55,722 bases of DNA from Fomitopsis serialis (GCF_022376445.1 NW_025955221.1:1-55722); one strand, 5' to 3'; shown: positions 37,390 to 49,588, numbered from the stretch's first letter. A program made the numbers and translations. Notes: a model not told the origin generated them from the letters alone.

Positions 37390-40229
37390 TTTCGGTGAAG
37401 TCTTGCTGTTGTCCGAGGAGACTGGCTGTAAGTCGCAGACTCTGAGCTCCTTTTATACCGTCAGGAACGTTCCGCCGCGAGTCTGTATAGTACTCCCGGG
37501 AGCACGTTCTTGGACATGCGACCGCTCCGCGAGTCATTGCAGGGCCAAGTGGTGGGAGTGTCTATGAATGCTGTACGCGATATAGCACTCGAAGAGTTCC
37601 AGAAGAGGCTGGATTGTTGCAGGCGCATACAAGGAGTCAGTACTGAGGGTCACGTCGGTCCTACCCAGTATGCGGAGAAGGAGGCTGACATGTGAAGCTT
37701 GATCGTCGGACTAGGTTATTAATTAACGGCAGGACAGCCGTATAAGCTTGCATCCAATGCGTCGGCACACTGAGTAGTAGGAAGCAGCCCGAGATATCTC
37801 CGGGGGCCTCTGGAAGTGTGCGTCTGGGCGATGTGGTGAGCGAATGGAAGGTCGGAGTGCTGAAGAGACTTACTTGTTCTCTATTGCTGTCCCGCCGGCT
37901 CCATTTGATTACGTGAGGCGACGTACTTAGCTGTAAAATGCTGTGTGCGAGAAACAGACAGCTTACAGTTCCGGCGATGAGAGCGCGTACACATGAATTA
38001 ATGAAGCAGTACCTCCTCAGGTAGGCTGTGAGTCGTAGGTCTAGTTGCAAACTTCAGCTGAAGGTTGGATGTGCGGATGCAGAACTATGAAAAGAGACAG
38101 GTTTCCAGATGTTCTTCCCGTGTGGTATTCATCCGGAGGGCCCATCGCGAACGAGGCCGCTTCCAAATTGCCTGTCGTCACCGCCTCGTAGAATGCGCAG
38201 TGTGACTGCACCCTGTCCACGTTTGTCGAGCCAAAAATTTCAATGAATGAGAACGTGTTTTGGCATGCATAAGTGTCCTGGGCTCGTGCAAGGACGCACA
38301 GTGCTGACCTTCGCGAAGCTGGTCAGGATGACTCTGATCATTGAACGTGAAGGCTTTCAGCACAAAACGAGTTTCCCAATGTGAAAGACGGCTCACCGTA
38401 TTACCTCCCGATTACTGGCCACGAGGTACGGCACCCAGGAATATGTTGCCGGCGAATGGCGTTACATGCCGAGTCAATAGCTGGTGCAATAGGACCATTG
38501 GCCTTGCCCGCGGTAAGTAAGCATCCAGCCGCTCGGGTCCGGTACAGCCTCTCGGGGAGAAGGCCTTACAGGAACACCCTCAAATCGGAGTCTGTTCATA
38601 AATCAGGATGAGCATTCAATACGACTACACGAACTACACGAACTCTCGCACCTTGAAGTACAGAGAAACGAGGTCCATCGCTTGCAGCAACATCATGCAT
38701 ATTTCATGGTGAAGATGTTCAGCACCATACTTCTTCCGTTCCATCGCAGTATGCACAGCCAAAGTATGCAGCATTGTGGGAGAGTTGGACCTCACGCAAT
38801 TGCCGATATTCTGTCGGTCATCAACGCACTCATGGCATATTTATTCTAGCGCATGCAACCTAGCCACAGGAGGAGATCGTGGACACAAAAGGAGAAGATT
38901 CTGGCGAGACTACGACCGTTCGAGTCGGAGTCGTCAATTCAAGTCGACGCGTCAACCAGTCACCGGACATTGTCACGACGACGCAAGTGAGGCTAGTCGA
39001 CAAGGCAGTCACATCCTACTGATCAGCGTAACTCGGTGATACTGAATGCTCAAGAAAGCGCACGTCACCTGAAAACACAGCGCACGGACGGTAGTCTGAA
39101 GTGTCCTCACAGTTAGATATAAGTCGCATAACAGGTCGTCATGGTAGGTCGGGTCCCGGAATCGAAATGTTCGCAGTACTTGATAATTGACTGGCAATGA
39201 CTGTAACGGTCACCCGTAAGTAGATAAAAATGTACAGTGGGGTGAATACTCGCGACAACTCATCGGGCCTCCTACATCAGACTCCTTGAGCTTGAGGTTG
39301 CTTGAACGTCGGTGTACTTGTATGAGGGCGAGGAACCCATGTTCATAAGTTAGCTTCACGATCGATCATTGAGTTAGGTGAGCGGTGAGCGGTGAACGTT
39401 TGAACTTCCACACCAAGATCGGTACACAGGACGGACGACATGGACTTGGACGCGCACTCGAGCATGGTCGACAGTCGACAGTCGACCGACTCGACCAAGA
39501 CTCGACGTCAACGTTCCAACTTGAACATGAACGGGCGCTTACTGCGCTTGCCTTGAACGTGGCGCTTATTCTCGACCGCTTTTGGTCTGCCCATCCATGA
39601 TGCATCAAGCCCAAATCAACCTTCTCAGCTTTTCAGTCGCTTCTGTCATGTCTGGATAGCGTACACTATGTTATGAGCACTTGACTCTGTGCTGCCCAAG
39701 TCCTTCAAGACTCCGTGAAGCCTGACTGCTACCTCCGGAACTTCTCCACGTATGCGGAATGCCTGATGCTGACGTCCGACGAGGGGGCGAAGACATGGGA
39801 GTCACAGCCCCTTGTTGGTCTATAAGTCTTCATCGCACTGGCCAGTTCAGGGAATTTCTGGCATACAACATGCCAAGTTGTTCGCGCGGTTGGGCAACGA
39901 GCGTCGAGGATGCTGCTAGCAAGTCGTACAAACTTCGGCAACGTGCGCTTGGAGGACTCTGTCACCATCATGGTGCTTGCAACCGCCCACGAGGCAATCG
40001 GTAGGAGCGTCTTGCCGTATGACATCCTGTCCCATCTGCTGAACGTAATTTGCATCAACACTAGAAGCAAACGAGGGGCTTATGGCCGGTCCCATCAGAC
40101 AGTAGAAGCCAATCGTCCGGACACGCAGGTCAGAGACTCAAAAGCAACTTCAATGCTATCGATACGTGCCATGGTCTCCCGCCACACAATCCTCCAGATA
40201 ACTCGACGTCTCTTCCGATCTGCCTGGCG
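37390..40229. other. Long intergenic region, no gene recognised
   Basis: About 2.8 kb. It has the GH12 promoter at its left and the promoter of the thiamine-diphosphate enzyme at its right. Simple repeats of GTCGACA type occur near 39470-39485. No frame has a recognisable domain. Confidence 0.55.
37451..37457 (-). promoter_or_regulatory. TATA box of the GH12 gene
   Basis: TATAAAA on the minus strand, 62 bp before the ATG at 37389. Spacing fits a core promoter with a leader of roughly 30 bases. Confidence 0.6.
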
Positions 40230-42446
40230 ATGTACAACACCGCAACTGTATTCTGGAAGACCCTGGCCGACGCAGGTGTCACGCATGCATTCGTCAACTG
40301 GGGAAGCGATCACTCGGCGTTACTCGAGGACCTCGAAAGGCAGCGCGTGGAGGACGGAAAGAGCTTGTTGGAGATAGTAACGTGCCCGAACGAGATGGTT
40401 GCGCTTTGCGCAGCGCATGGGTATGCGCAAGTCGCAGGGCTGCCAGCTGCAGTGATTGTACACGTGGACGTAGGGACACAGGTGAGGTATCTCCTCCTGT
40501 CTCTGACGACTTGGGAATATGGCTAGCCTATTCGACACAGTGGACCACGAGTGCAATGTGGGTCCATATGACTCTTCGTTGACGCGTTGACTGTGTCGAG
40601 CTGCATCCGTCCGATCGAGCCTTCTCGATCGAGGGGTCGAACTACCCCTGAATCTGCAATTGTGACTAATAGAACTCCTATCTCGACAGGCGTTGGCCAG
40701 TGCTGTACACAATGTCGATCGTGGTCAGACACCAGTGCTGATATTCGCAGGAGCATCACCATTCACCATAGAGGGCGAACTGAAAGGCTCACGTACTGAG
40801 TGGCCGTTGTGGATCCAAGGTTGGAACTTCATCTATGAGCTGCGTCTTGAGCCTCTGAGTCACGTTCAACGTTCTAGATATCCCGGATCAGGCTGCTATC
40901 GTACGACAATACATGCGATATACCGCCCAAATATCCAGCGGTGTTAGCGCTGCGAAGACAATTATGCGGGCTTTGCAGTTGTACGTGCCGACCTCTGATT
41001 AAGCATCAATGTAGTACGTTAACGATACGTGAATACTGATAGTGCGCAGAGTGATCCAAAGGGCCCTGTATATCTTTGGGCGAGACGTGAAACACTGGAG
41101 GAAGAACTCGATGCCTCCATTGTACAGCAAGGCGTCGATGTCGCTAGCTGGCCGCCCATCACACCACCTGGTCTCGCGCCGTCAGCTGTCGACACCATTG
41201 TGTCTGCTCTCATACATGCCGAATTCCCTCTCATCATCACAGGGAACGTCGGACGCAATCCCAACGCAGTACCCCTCCTCTCCTCCCTCTCAACCACGCT
41301 ATCCGTCGCGATCGTCACGTCATGCCCTTCCGCCCTCTGCATCCCGCACTCGCACCCCTTCTTGGTCGGCTCTTCGTGGGACGGCCGCACCGCCTTTCTC
41401 AAGGACGCCGATGTCGTCGTAATCCTGGAAGCGGATATCCCATGGATGCCCGTCACGGGTACGCGACCTAAACGTGGCGCACGCGTGTTTGTCATCGACG
41501 CGGATCCGCTGAAGCAGAGCGTGGGATACACCCACGTCGACGCGGAGATGGTCTGTAAGACGGATGCGGAGGTAGCGCTCGGGCAGCTCCTGGAGGCTGC
41601 TGGGCGGAAGCTTGACGAGCCTTCGCGTGCGATAGTCGCTGGGCGCGCACAACGCTTGGAATCGTTGCATACCGCCTGGACCACCGACCTCGATACTGCT
41701 GAACGGGCTCTTACCCCTGGTACGACGCTGCCGACAATTCCCTACCTCCTGGGCGCGCTTCGGTCTGCGGTACACGAACATACGCCTAGCAAAGGCCAAA
41801 CCGTCCTATGGTTGAATGAAGGGATCAGCAACGCTGGCTTCATCTGGAACCATATTCAGCCCAACGCCCCCGGCAGCATGTTCATGTCAGGAGGGTCCAG
41901 CCTTGGATACGCTCTCGGCGGGGCGATTGGTGCGCACATGGGGAGTGTCGTTGCTCAGAAGCAATATGACATCATCGTCGCAATTGTAGGCGACGGGGAC
42001 TTCTTGTTTGGGGCACCGAGTACTGCGTACTGGATCGCAAGCCGGTACGAGACGGTACGTGCCTCTTGATGTGCGAGCACGTCGCTGCTTACCTGACTAT
42101 GCACCAGCCGTTCTTGACGATCGTGCTGAACAATGGCGGATGGCTGGTGCGTCGAACCCATGTTGCGTGAGTTGCACTGGCTAACGCTCCATGCTAGTCT
42201 CCTGGACGGTCAATGACAGTCGTTCACCCACGAGGACACGGCGCGAAGGCTTCAGGCCAGCGTCTTACCACAAGCTTTGGGCCGAAGCCGCCGAATTATT
42301 CCCAGATCGCTGTTGCTGCTGGGGACGCCTGGGGCCGTCGGGTGGAGACTACATCGGACTTACCCGCCGTCTTCTCGGAGGCGATCAGAGTGGTCCTGGA
42401 GGAGAAGAAATGTGCAGTCGTAGACTGCGTGCTCGAATCGATCTAA
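40230..42446 (+). CDS. Thiamine-diphosphate-dependent enzyme, acetolactate synthase/decarboxylase family
   Basis: Six exons (40230-40481, 40690-40819, 40878-40980, 41043-42054, 42108-42146, 42198-42446) join in phase and give 594 residues. Family order is complete. The N-terminal pyrimidine-binding domain has the activating Glu in CPNEMVAL. The central domain is LIITGNVGRN...VFVIDADPLKQ. The C-terminal diphosphate-binding domain carries the metal motif from GDGDFLFGAP to LNNGGW. The product would bind ThDP and Mg2+ and act on a 2-keto acid or 2-hydroxyacyl substrate. The exact reaction (acetolactate synthase-like, benzoylformate decarboxylase-like or 2-hydroxyacyl-CoA lyase-like) cannot be told from these motifs. 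No mitochondrial presequence is obvious, which argues against the biosynthetic acetolactate synthase. The frame is intact. Confidence 0.87.
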
Positions 42447-43806
42447 GTGCCTACTTGTCTTCGACTCGCCTAGCCACAGCTATTCGCCAAGTACGTCTCG
42501 ACGTCACTGCTAAACTTAAGTCGTGATCCAGGTCTCAATTGGGTGCACTCGTGGCCAGTCACTCCGGAGTCCGGACATCACCTGTGCTCTGGACACTGGA
42601 TTCGTCCACCCACGTCTGTGGGAGCCGGAGCCCGGAGCCGTAGACCCGGTGGTCGCTTTGTGAGTGGTCGTTTCGCGAGTTTCTCGTTGATTCGGAATGT
42701 GCCAGTGAGCTTGAAGGACGCGCATCGCGCGTAGTACGACTGGGCTGCTATTAGGCATCAGACTCGGCATGTCCAGACAAGTTGTGCGCTTGATGAGCTA
42801 CACCGACTGATGGAGCCGTTTCAAGGGAAGAGTAGAGTACTGAATGATGGCAGCCTGTGCAAGCTCTTTGGCAAAATCGTCCCAACGATTGGGCCTCAAG
42901 GTGAATCTCGTTCGCATGTACAGAAACTAGCAGAAACACCTAACGACGCCTGTCATCTGACCAGGACATGGGCTTATTCTCACTGAATTTGCCAGTTCAT
43001 TATCGACTGCATCTGTCTCGGTTTCTCGTTTGCTACGTCAGCCCTTTGTTTAGAGGCACTGGGTTACCCCAGAGCTTGAATCATATCGACAGACAGGAAG
43101 GTGCTCGAACCCATTCAGCGCACCTCCGAGTACCATGATTTACTTACGAAGTCCTTGCGCCTTTGAACGACATTGTCGTGCCACTTGACGTGTCGTTTGA
43201 CTGTTAATGAATCCCTGCAGCATTCGTCCTAAAAGATTTACGACGCGGTCCGCTGCTGGCGTGATATGTCAGGAATCAGAATTGGATCAGAACTATGAAC
43301 AGCAGTGAGGAGGTACCGAGGGTCATGCAGTGGTCACCGGTCAGGTCGGTCAGGTGCGGCATCACATGCGGGGACGTGTTGCCGCCGGCTTCTGTTGTTG
43401 GAAGGCATCTCGCCCGAAATGCATCATGGACCGCCCAAGGACCGTCCGTTCCGTCGGACGGGAACCTCAGGATCTCAGAAGGCCCATGCTCCCACCCTGG
43501 CTGCGGTGAGGCTATCTGTTTCTATCGACATCTGAATTCACGACTGAGTACTGACAGGCTAGGCCATAGTTCATTGGGAAATTGACCAGGTTCAGGTGCG
43601 GCGACTTACTACGAACTTGTATGTCGAGCCACTGAACGTTGAAATCATTCGCCGCGGTAGGCTGGGCACATTCCGGACCGCTGCCAACGATGACCCCACG
43701 GTTCTCCCGGAAGCATGCGTTGCCGTCATATGTGGATGACCAGATCAAGTGGGAACGCCATAAAAACGAGCTACCTACGGGAGGCGAGGACCGACAACCC
43801 GCCAGA
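42447..43806. other. Intergenic region, no gene recognised
   Basis: About 1.4 kb upstream of the beta-galactosidase gene. Short frames (43295-43585 plus, 43512-43973 minus) look like chance. Confidence 0.55.
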
Positions 43807-46800
43807 ATGCTGTGGCAACGGCTCTCATCGTGGGCTTTGCCCGCATTGCTATCGCTCGTGCTAGTTGTTTTGACCGGCCCTTTGACTAAGAGCTCGAGTG
43901 CAGTGGAGCTGCGCGATGCTGAGGTCTTCCAGGATATCGTCTCTCGCGCAGATCCTCCGCGCCAGTCTGACAACTACACCGACGCCGTACAATGGGACAA
44001 CTACACAGTCTTCCTCAACGATCAGCGCATGTTCCTTTAGTGAGTCGCGACATGATCACTGGGTACTCATGCTGACATTTTGTCACAGCTTTGGGGAATT
44101 CCATACCTGGCGTCTTCCGGTGCCCGACTTGTGGCTCGACATCTTCCAGAAAATGGCGGCAGCAGGGCTGAATGGTGCCAGTGTGTATATACATTGTACG
44201 TCTTGATTGTATGTGGCTACCAAGATGGGTGTTAGCTCACATCGTTTCGCTGTCCAGGGGCATTGACGAATCCTGCTCCTGGGGTGCTCGACTTTGATGA
44301 TTGGCGAGCTTTGCAACCCATCTACGATGCTGCCAAGCAAGCGGGTCTCTTCATCACTCTTCGACCTGGTACGTACTGTGATCAACTTATGTGTATAATT
44401 TCTCTGACGTCTCGTTGTATAGGCCCATATGTGAGCAATGACGCACACACACTGTGGTATGCTCAAGCTAACTTGCTGTAGATCAACGCGGAAACCACTG
44501 CTGGAGGCATCGCTCTCTGGGCGACCAGCGAGGTGGCCGGAACGCTGCGAACAAACGCTACGGACTACTACGATGCGTGGACGCCTTACATCGGAGAAGT
44601 CGCTGCTAGCGTCATTGGCAACGAAGTTACCGATGGTGGCCCGATCCTGGGTGAGTCTGTAAACATGCTTCCATGACAAAACAGTGTGCTGAATGTCGCT
44701 CAGTGATCCAAGTCGGTGAGGCTTATTTCTGCGGGGATGTGAGGCGTAGAACACTGAATTCTCGCTAGACAATGAGTATTATCAATCGCCGGAAACGGGT
44801 GTCTACTTCGAAGAGCTGGAGTCCGCTTACCGCGATGCTGGTATCGTCATCCCTTTGTGAGCCAACTCGTATGCGATGTTCTGTGGTTATGATATCTCAC
44901 TGTGGTATCAGGACCTACAACGACCCTGGAGAAGGGAAGAACTTCGTGAACGGAACTGGCGCGGTCAACATTTACGGACTGGTATGCTCGGCTGAGCGGG
45001 CGATTGCTTGCTTGCGCTCACACACTGCACATTCGTAGGACTCATATCCTCAAGGCTTCGATTGTTCAAACCCTTACGTTTGGAGCCCCGTTGTAACTAA
45101 CTACCATTCATACCACGAGACGACTAACCCCGGCGAGCCTTGGTATATGCCTGAGTTCCAAGGTGCGTCAGGTCTCTCCTTAACGTATGTTAGTCCTGAC
45201 ATTTTGCATGCAATAGGTGGCTCCTTTGACCCGTGGGGTGGACCTGGATATAATGCGTGCGAGACGTTGACGGGCCCCGACTTCATGGACGTGTTCTACA
45301 AGCAAAACTGGGCGTCTAACGTGAAACTCATCTCGTTCTATATGATCTACGGGTCGGTATTCATCCGAGCTATCGACCCACGACTCCCTTACTGACACTA
45401 ATAACCACAGTGGAACAAGCTGGGCGGGGTTGCCTTACCCAGGAGTTTACACAAGGTACGGTGCAGACGATGGACTAGATAGAACCATGACTGACAGGCT
45501 CGTCCGTCTAGCTACGACTACGGTTCTCCTATTCGCGAGAACCGGGCCCTGTCGGACAAGTACGATGAACTCAAGCGACAAGGGCTCTTCCTGCGAAGCT
45601 CGCCCGAGTTCTACAAGACCGACTGGGTGGGCGATACGAGTACGACGATTCCCGATGTGACCGTCAACGGGACAGGGGTCTATGTGACCTACCTGCGCAA
45701 CCCCGATACGGGGTCAGGGTTCTTCATCGCGCGCCAGGATAACTCCAGCTCTCTGTAAGCATTCGGTGTCTGCCAAACGCTGCAGGTTGCTGAATCTGGT
45801 TTAGCGCGAACGTCACATTCCGTATCTCCGCCCCTACATCTGCCGGGACGCTGTCTATTCCGCAAACGATCTCGTCCATTGCGCTCGACGGCAGGCAGAG
45901 CAAGATCATCGTGACGGACTACTCATACGGTGCCGACTCGCAGGTGCTCTACTCGACGGCCAGCATCTTGTATGCCAGCACCATCGGCAGTCGCGATGTC
46001 CTGTTCTTGTACGGCGACCCCAATCAGGAAAGCGAGGTGGCCCTGACACTGTCTGGCAACGGCACACGCGCGAATGCGTCCGAAGCGTCGTTCTCCGGGG
46101 ACGCCAGCACTGGCCCCGTTACGGTCACGCTGCTGTCGGGCATTCAGGGCGTAGTGACTGTCTTCGAGTCCGCCTCACAGCTCGTGCTATACGCTGACTC
46201 CGTTACCGCCGCTACATTCTGGGCACCCATCATTCCGTCTGCAACCGCCGCTACATTCAACAACTACTGGCAATTCGGGTCGAACGAGTCCGTGCTCGTC
46301 GGTGGGCCATACCTCGTCCGCAATGCCAGCATTTCCGCGGGACAACTTGCTCTCCGGGGTGACCTGAACCAGAGCGTCATGCTTACGGTCGTGGCGCCGG
46401 AGGACGTGACGTCTGTGACCTGGAACGGTGCTGAGGTTCAGACAACTTCATTGACGTCGACGGGTGGTATACTGAGCGGTTACCTCCAAACGAGCACTTC
46501 GTTGAGCTCGGTCAGTGTGCCCGCCTTGACAGGGTGGAAGTACGCAGACAGCCTGCCGGAGGTGTTTGCCAACCACTCGGACGCGGAGTGGACGGTTGCG
46601 AATCACACGACGACGAACATCCCGGGTTACCTGTACGGTGACGGTCGGATACTGTTTGGTGAGCGCTAGAAGTTCATGTCAGACCAAACCGTGCTGATTG
46701 TGCATTAGGCTGTGACTACGGCTTGTGAGTCTAATTATTACGGCTGCATGGTAGGCGCTGACGCACCTCTGTTGTAGCTGTGAGAACATTGTTCTCTGGC

Positions 46801-47924
46801 GGGGCCATTTCAACGGCACCGAGTCGTCGAAGTCCGTCAACCTCACCATCAATGGTGGACAAGGTGATAATCTAAGTCCTCTGGAACGCGTCGCATGCTG
46901 AAATCATACCTACAGGTTTCGCCGGATCTGTCTGGTTGAACGGCCAGTTCCTCGACTCAACATGGAGCATACAAAATGAACAGACGACTCAAGTCTATGC
47001 CTTCCCGGCAGGTTCCGTGCTCGTCGGGCAGGACAATGTGATCACTGTCATACAGGTGAGTGAGGGAGAGTGTTCTGGAATATCAACGAACTGAGAATGC
47101 GCGCAGGATGGATCAGGCAACGATGAGTCCCCTAATGGTGTTTCATCTATTCGCCTGGTCGCTGGTGTCGATGTGAACCTAATATCTCTTTTGTTACGCA
47201 GAAAAGTCGCCCCGCGGTATCCCTGGCTACCAGCTCAACGCCGGAAACTTCACCGAATGGCGCGTTCAGGGCAAGCTCGGTGGTTACACAGAGTGAGTGC
47301 CTTGATGTTCCTGATGACTCGTCAACTGACCACCCTCGCAGCTATCCGGACAAACTCCGTGGAGTGCTCAACGAAGGCGGCTTGTACGGCGAACGCCAGG
47401 GCTGGCACCTCCCAGGTTATGACACGTCCGACTGGACCTCGCGGAACTTGTCCGAGGGCCTCCCGTCTAGCGGGCCAGGTGTCGGCTTCTTCGTCACGAC
47501 GTTCGACCTCTCCATTCCCGAGGAGACGGACACGTTGATCTCGTTCCAGTTCGACACCACTAATCAAACGTACCGGGCGCTCCTGTTTGTCAATGGGTGG
47601 AACTACGGCAAGGTAAGTCCGGATGAATAGCTGAGTCATGCGTTGTCTCAATATCATTGGCAGCGCGTTGCCAACATCGGGCCCCAGACGAAGTACCCGG
47701 TCCCTCAGGGCATTCTGAACTACCAAGGGACGAAGTGAGTGCACCGAAGCTTGCTTAGAACGCTGCTGACCATTGCAATTAGCACTATTGCTGTCGCGTT
47801 GTGGGCATTGGAGGACGAGGCTGTGGCTCCCACTCTCGACCTCGTCGTCGACGATGTGATCGAAGGAGGCGTAGGACCGATCGCTGTGAACAATCCTTCA
47901 TGGTCTCCACGCGATGCGGCATGA
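43807..47924 (+). CDS. Secreted GH35 beta-galactosidase (fungal LacA type)
   Basis: Extracellular enzyme that removes terminal beta-galactose from hemicellulose and pectin side chains. Start at 43807 gives a signal sequence (MLWQRLSSWALPALLSLVLV). An in-frame ATG further upstream would bury it. I resolve 21 exons that join in phase to 1015 residues, the normal size of multidomain fungal GH35. The acid/base is Glu216 in IQVDNEYYQ and the nucleophile Glu305 in WYMPEFQGG. Downstream beta domains end with NTIAVALWALED, typical of the last jelly roll. Many N-glycosylation sites fit secretion. Exons of only 8 nt (44423-44430), 12 nt (44704-44715) and 16 nt (46709-46724) are needed to keep conserved motifs. 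The donor after 45352 (GTCGGT) is weak. The frame is intact over the whole gene. Confidence 0.93.
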
Positions 47925-48229
47925 GCCGCTGCGCATATGAGTTCGCGCGAGAATGTCATACGAACATATCTTGGGTATCAGCAGCATACGAATGAAAATG
48001 ACCTGATTACTCCCCACCAAATACATGTCTTGCAGTGTCACCACATGTACAATGCCAGGTGTCAAATGGAAGAGTTTGAACACCAGCTTACAGCGACTCG
48101 AACTATTCATCGAACGCAGATATATGATCAATCGGCATGAAGATCCATCATATCTATATACTGCTATAGATCAATTACTTACAACTGGGCAATCAGGCAG
48201 GCGACACCACTGGGTGAGACAATCTATCT
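47925..48229. other. Transition from gene-rich to AT-rich DNA
   Basis: The 3' flank of the beta-galactosidase gene. Base composition falls toward AT through this stretch and no gene is recognised. Confidence 0.5.
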
Positions 48230-49127
48230 TTTGACATGAAAGATAACAAAAAAGAGGCCTTACAATTTCAAAATCCTTTTTCCATGAATGATTGCTAAAA
48301 TGATTGAGAATATTTCATTGATCCCTGTGCCTGAGGTATTGCAAAAGGATCCCATACAGGATTGTGAACAAATTTTATGTGATCATACCCATGTACTTCA
48401 TGGTCAATGATAGAGTAAGGATTCTGAACAACTTTTGAATCTTTTGTGCCCTAAGGATTGCAGAAAGATTTGAAACCAGATCACAATGGCCTGGTATGTT
48501 ATAATTTCTTTGACTTCATGCAGCAAATGATGGCAAACTGATACTGAATCTAACACAAGTGAGTTACTCATAAAAGATTGAAACCTAATGTTGAAGACCA
48601 CAATTTTGGATTATGTATCAATATCTTGCAGTGAATTATGGAGAACTTATCAAGGATCATATCTCTGATCTTCTGGATGGAAGTGTGCCTATAGTATAAG
48701 AGATATTGTGGAGATGGTGACTGTCATGCAGAGTATATAATCTCAACTTCCTCCTTCTGCTATCTTTCCTTGCATGAGATAATGGCCAGCAGTTTCATCA
48801 CCATGCAACACTAGGTACAAATCCTATTGACATCATCAGCTAGGAAAGATATGTCACATATGGTCACAGCCTGTTATGAATCACTCAGTCCAACAAGATA
48901 CATAAATGATTGTGACAGGTGTGTTATCAATCCATTATGTACAAGTGGCTCAGAAAGATGTAAGAATGATTGTGACAGTGCCTGTCACAGGAGACTACTC
49001 CACCCAATGATGAGATGGTGCTATTGCAATACATGTGAATACACTTATGCAAGGGTATGCACCAGTGACACTGAGCTTTTGTACATGTACATGTACAAGT
49101 GGCACATGTGAATGCATAAGTAACACA
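48230..49127. repeat. AT-rich, CpG-poor repeat DNA left of the Copia element
   Basis: This stretch is strongly AT-rich and almost free of CpG, in contrast to the GC-rich genes next to it. Short words recur, for example AATGATTGTGACAG near 48905 and 48965. The last part (about 49094-49127) matches the satellite unit seen to the right of the Copia element (ACAAGTGGCACATGTG). It is therefore the broken left half of the same array. The frames it contains are low-complexity and not genes. Confidence 0.65.
49123..49127 (+). repeat. Target-site duplication, left copy (ACACA)
   Basis: The five bases before the 5' LTR are ACACA, identical to the five after the 3' LTR. Five-base duplications are standard for Copia integrases. 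Confidence 0.85.
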
Positions 49128-49363
49128 TGTTGGAGCCGACAATCCGTACGTCGTCCTCGCCGGCTCTCCGGCTTCGTACTATACCCGTTTTTCGTTCTTT
49201 ACTGCATGCTGCTTACGCGCTGTCCGATGCGCTGTTCCGTTCTCTTATCCCGCCGTGCCCGCCGTGCGCATCCGTACATTCATTACCATTTACGGACAGT
49301 CTCGTATCTCGTACCTAACTCGCTCGCTCGCCCACTTATACCCTCGCGCCGTGTTCGCACCCT

Positions 49364-49470
49364 CAGTTCTTGCCTCGTCTTCCCGAGCACGATCTGAGGG
49401 TGAGTAGTTAGCTTTTGTGTCTCGCATACCTGTACTCACTTACTTCGTAGTCGTCGTCTGTTTGCTACAG
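49364..49470 (+). repeat. Leader repeat, copy 1, interrupted by an intron-like segment
   Basis: A 36-nt block (49364-49399, starting CAGTTCTTGCC and ending CTGAGG) is followed by a 51-nt segment (49400-49450). That segment starts GTGAGT, ends TAG and contains a CTCAC branch-like motif. A 20-nt block then follows (49451-49470, TCGTCG...CTACAG). Right after it comes GTATGC, a good donor sequence. Confidence 0.8.
49400..49450 (+). other. Putative 51-nt intron inside the LTR leader
   Basis: GTGAGT donor, TAG acceptor, CTCAC branch-like motif 8-12 nt before the end of the segment, and a size equal to the host introns of this window. The same segment is absent from the second leader copy, with a clean junction. 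Confidence 0.65.
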
Positions 49471-49481
49471 GTATGCCAATA

Positions 49482-49537
49482 CAGTTCTTGCCTCGTCTTC
49501 CCGAGCACGATCTGAGGTCGTCGTCTGTTTGCTACAG
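49482..49537 (+). repeat. Leader repeat, copy 2, lacking the intron-like segment
   Basis: The 36-nt and 20-nt blocks of copy 1 are joined directly (junction 49517/49518) without any other difference. After the shared block the two copies diverge: copy 1 goes on with GTATGCCAATA, copy 2 with CCTGACGACTCG. This is the structure of a spliced cDNA joined to an unspliced copy. Confidence 0.8.
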
Positions 49538-49572
49538 CCTGACGACTCGTGCTCGCTCTGTTGGTTGCATCA

Positions 49573-49588
49573 GGTTATGAGCCCCGCG
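49573..49588 (+). other. Primer-binding site complementary to initiator tRNA-Met anticodon arm
   Basis: Directly after the 5' LTR lies GGTTATGAGCCCCGCG. Its complement contains GGGCUCAUAACC, the anticodon stem-loop sequence of eukaryotic initiator tRNA-Met. Drosophila copia and yeast Ty5 are primed by an initiator tRNA-Met fragment cut in the anticodon arm, so the same half-tRNA priming is likely here. Confidence 0.7.

Larger units (their letters stand above)
49128..49572 (+). repeat. 5' LTR of the Copia element
   Basis: 445 bp with TG...CA ends. A TATA-like TTATA at 49336-49340 is followed 24-28 bp later by CAGTTC at 49364, the likely transcription start and beginning of R. The leader from 49364 to 49537 contains a duplicated block that differs only by an intron-like segment (see the separate entries). 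An upstream frame of 35 codons opens at 49473 and ends inside the primer-binding site. Confidence 0.9.

Noticed and set aside
39460..39500. GTCGAC repeats as a binding-site array
   Set aside because: A small imperfect microsatellite in a long non-coding region, without association to a promoter.
48827..49111. 94-codon frame in the AT-rich flank
   Set aside because: Low-complexity translation of satellite-like repeats, overlapped by a similar frame on the other strand.
49471..49484. GTATGC...ACAG as a complete second intron in the LTR leader
   Set aside because: Only 14 nt. It is better seen as the truncated start of an intron at the strand-transfer junction.
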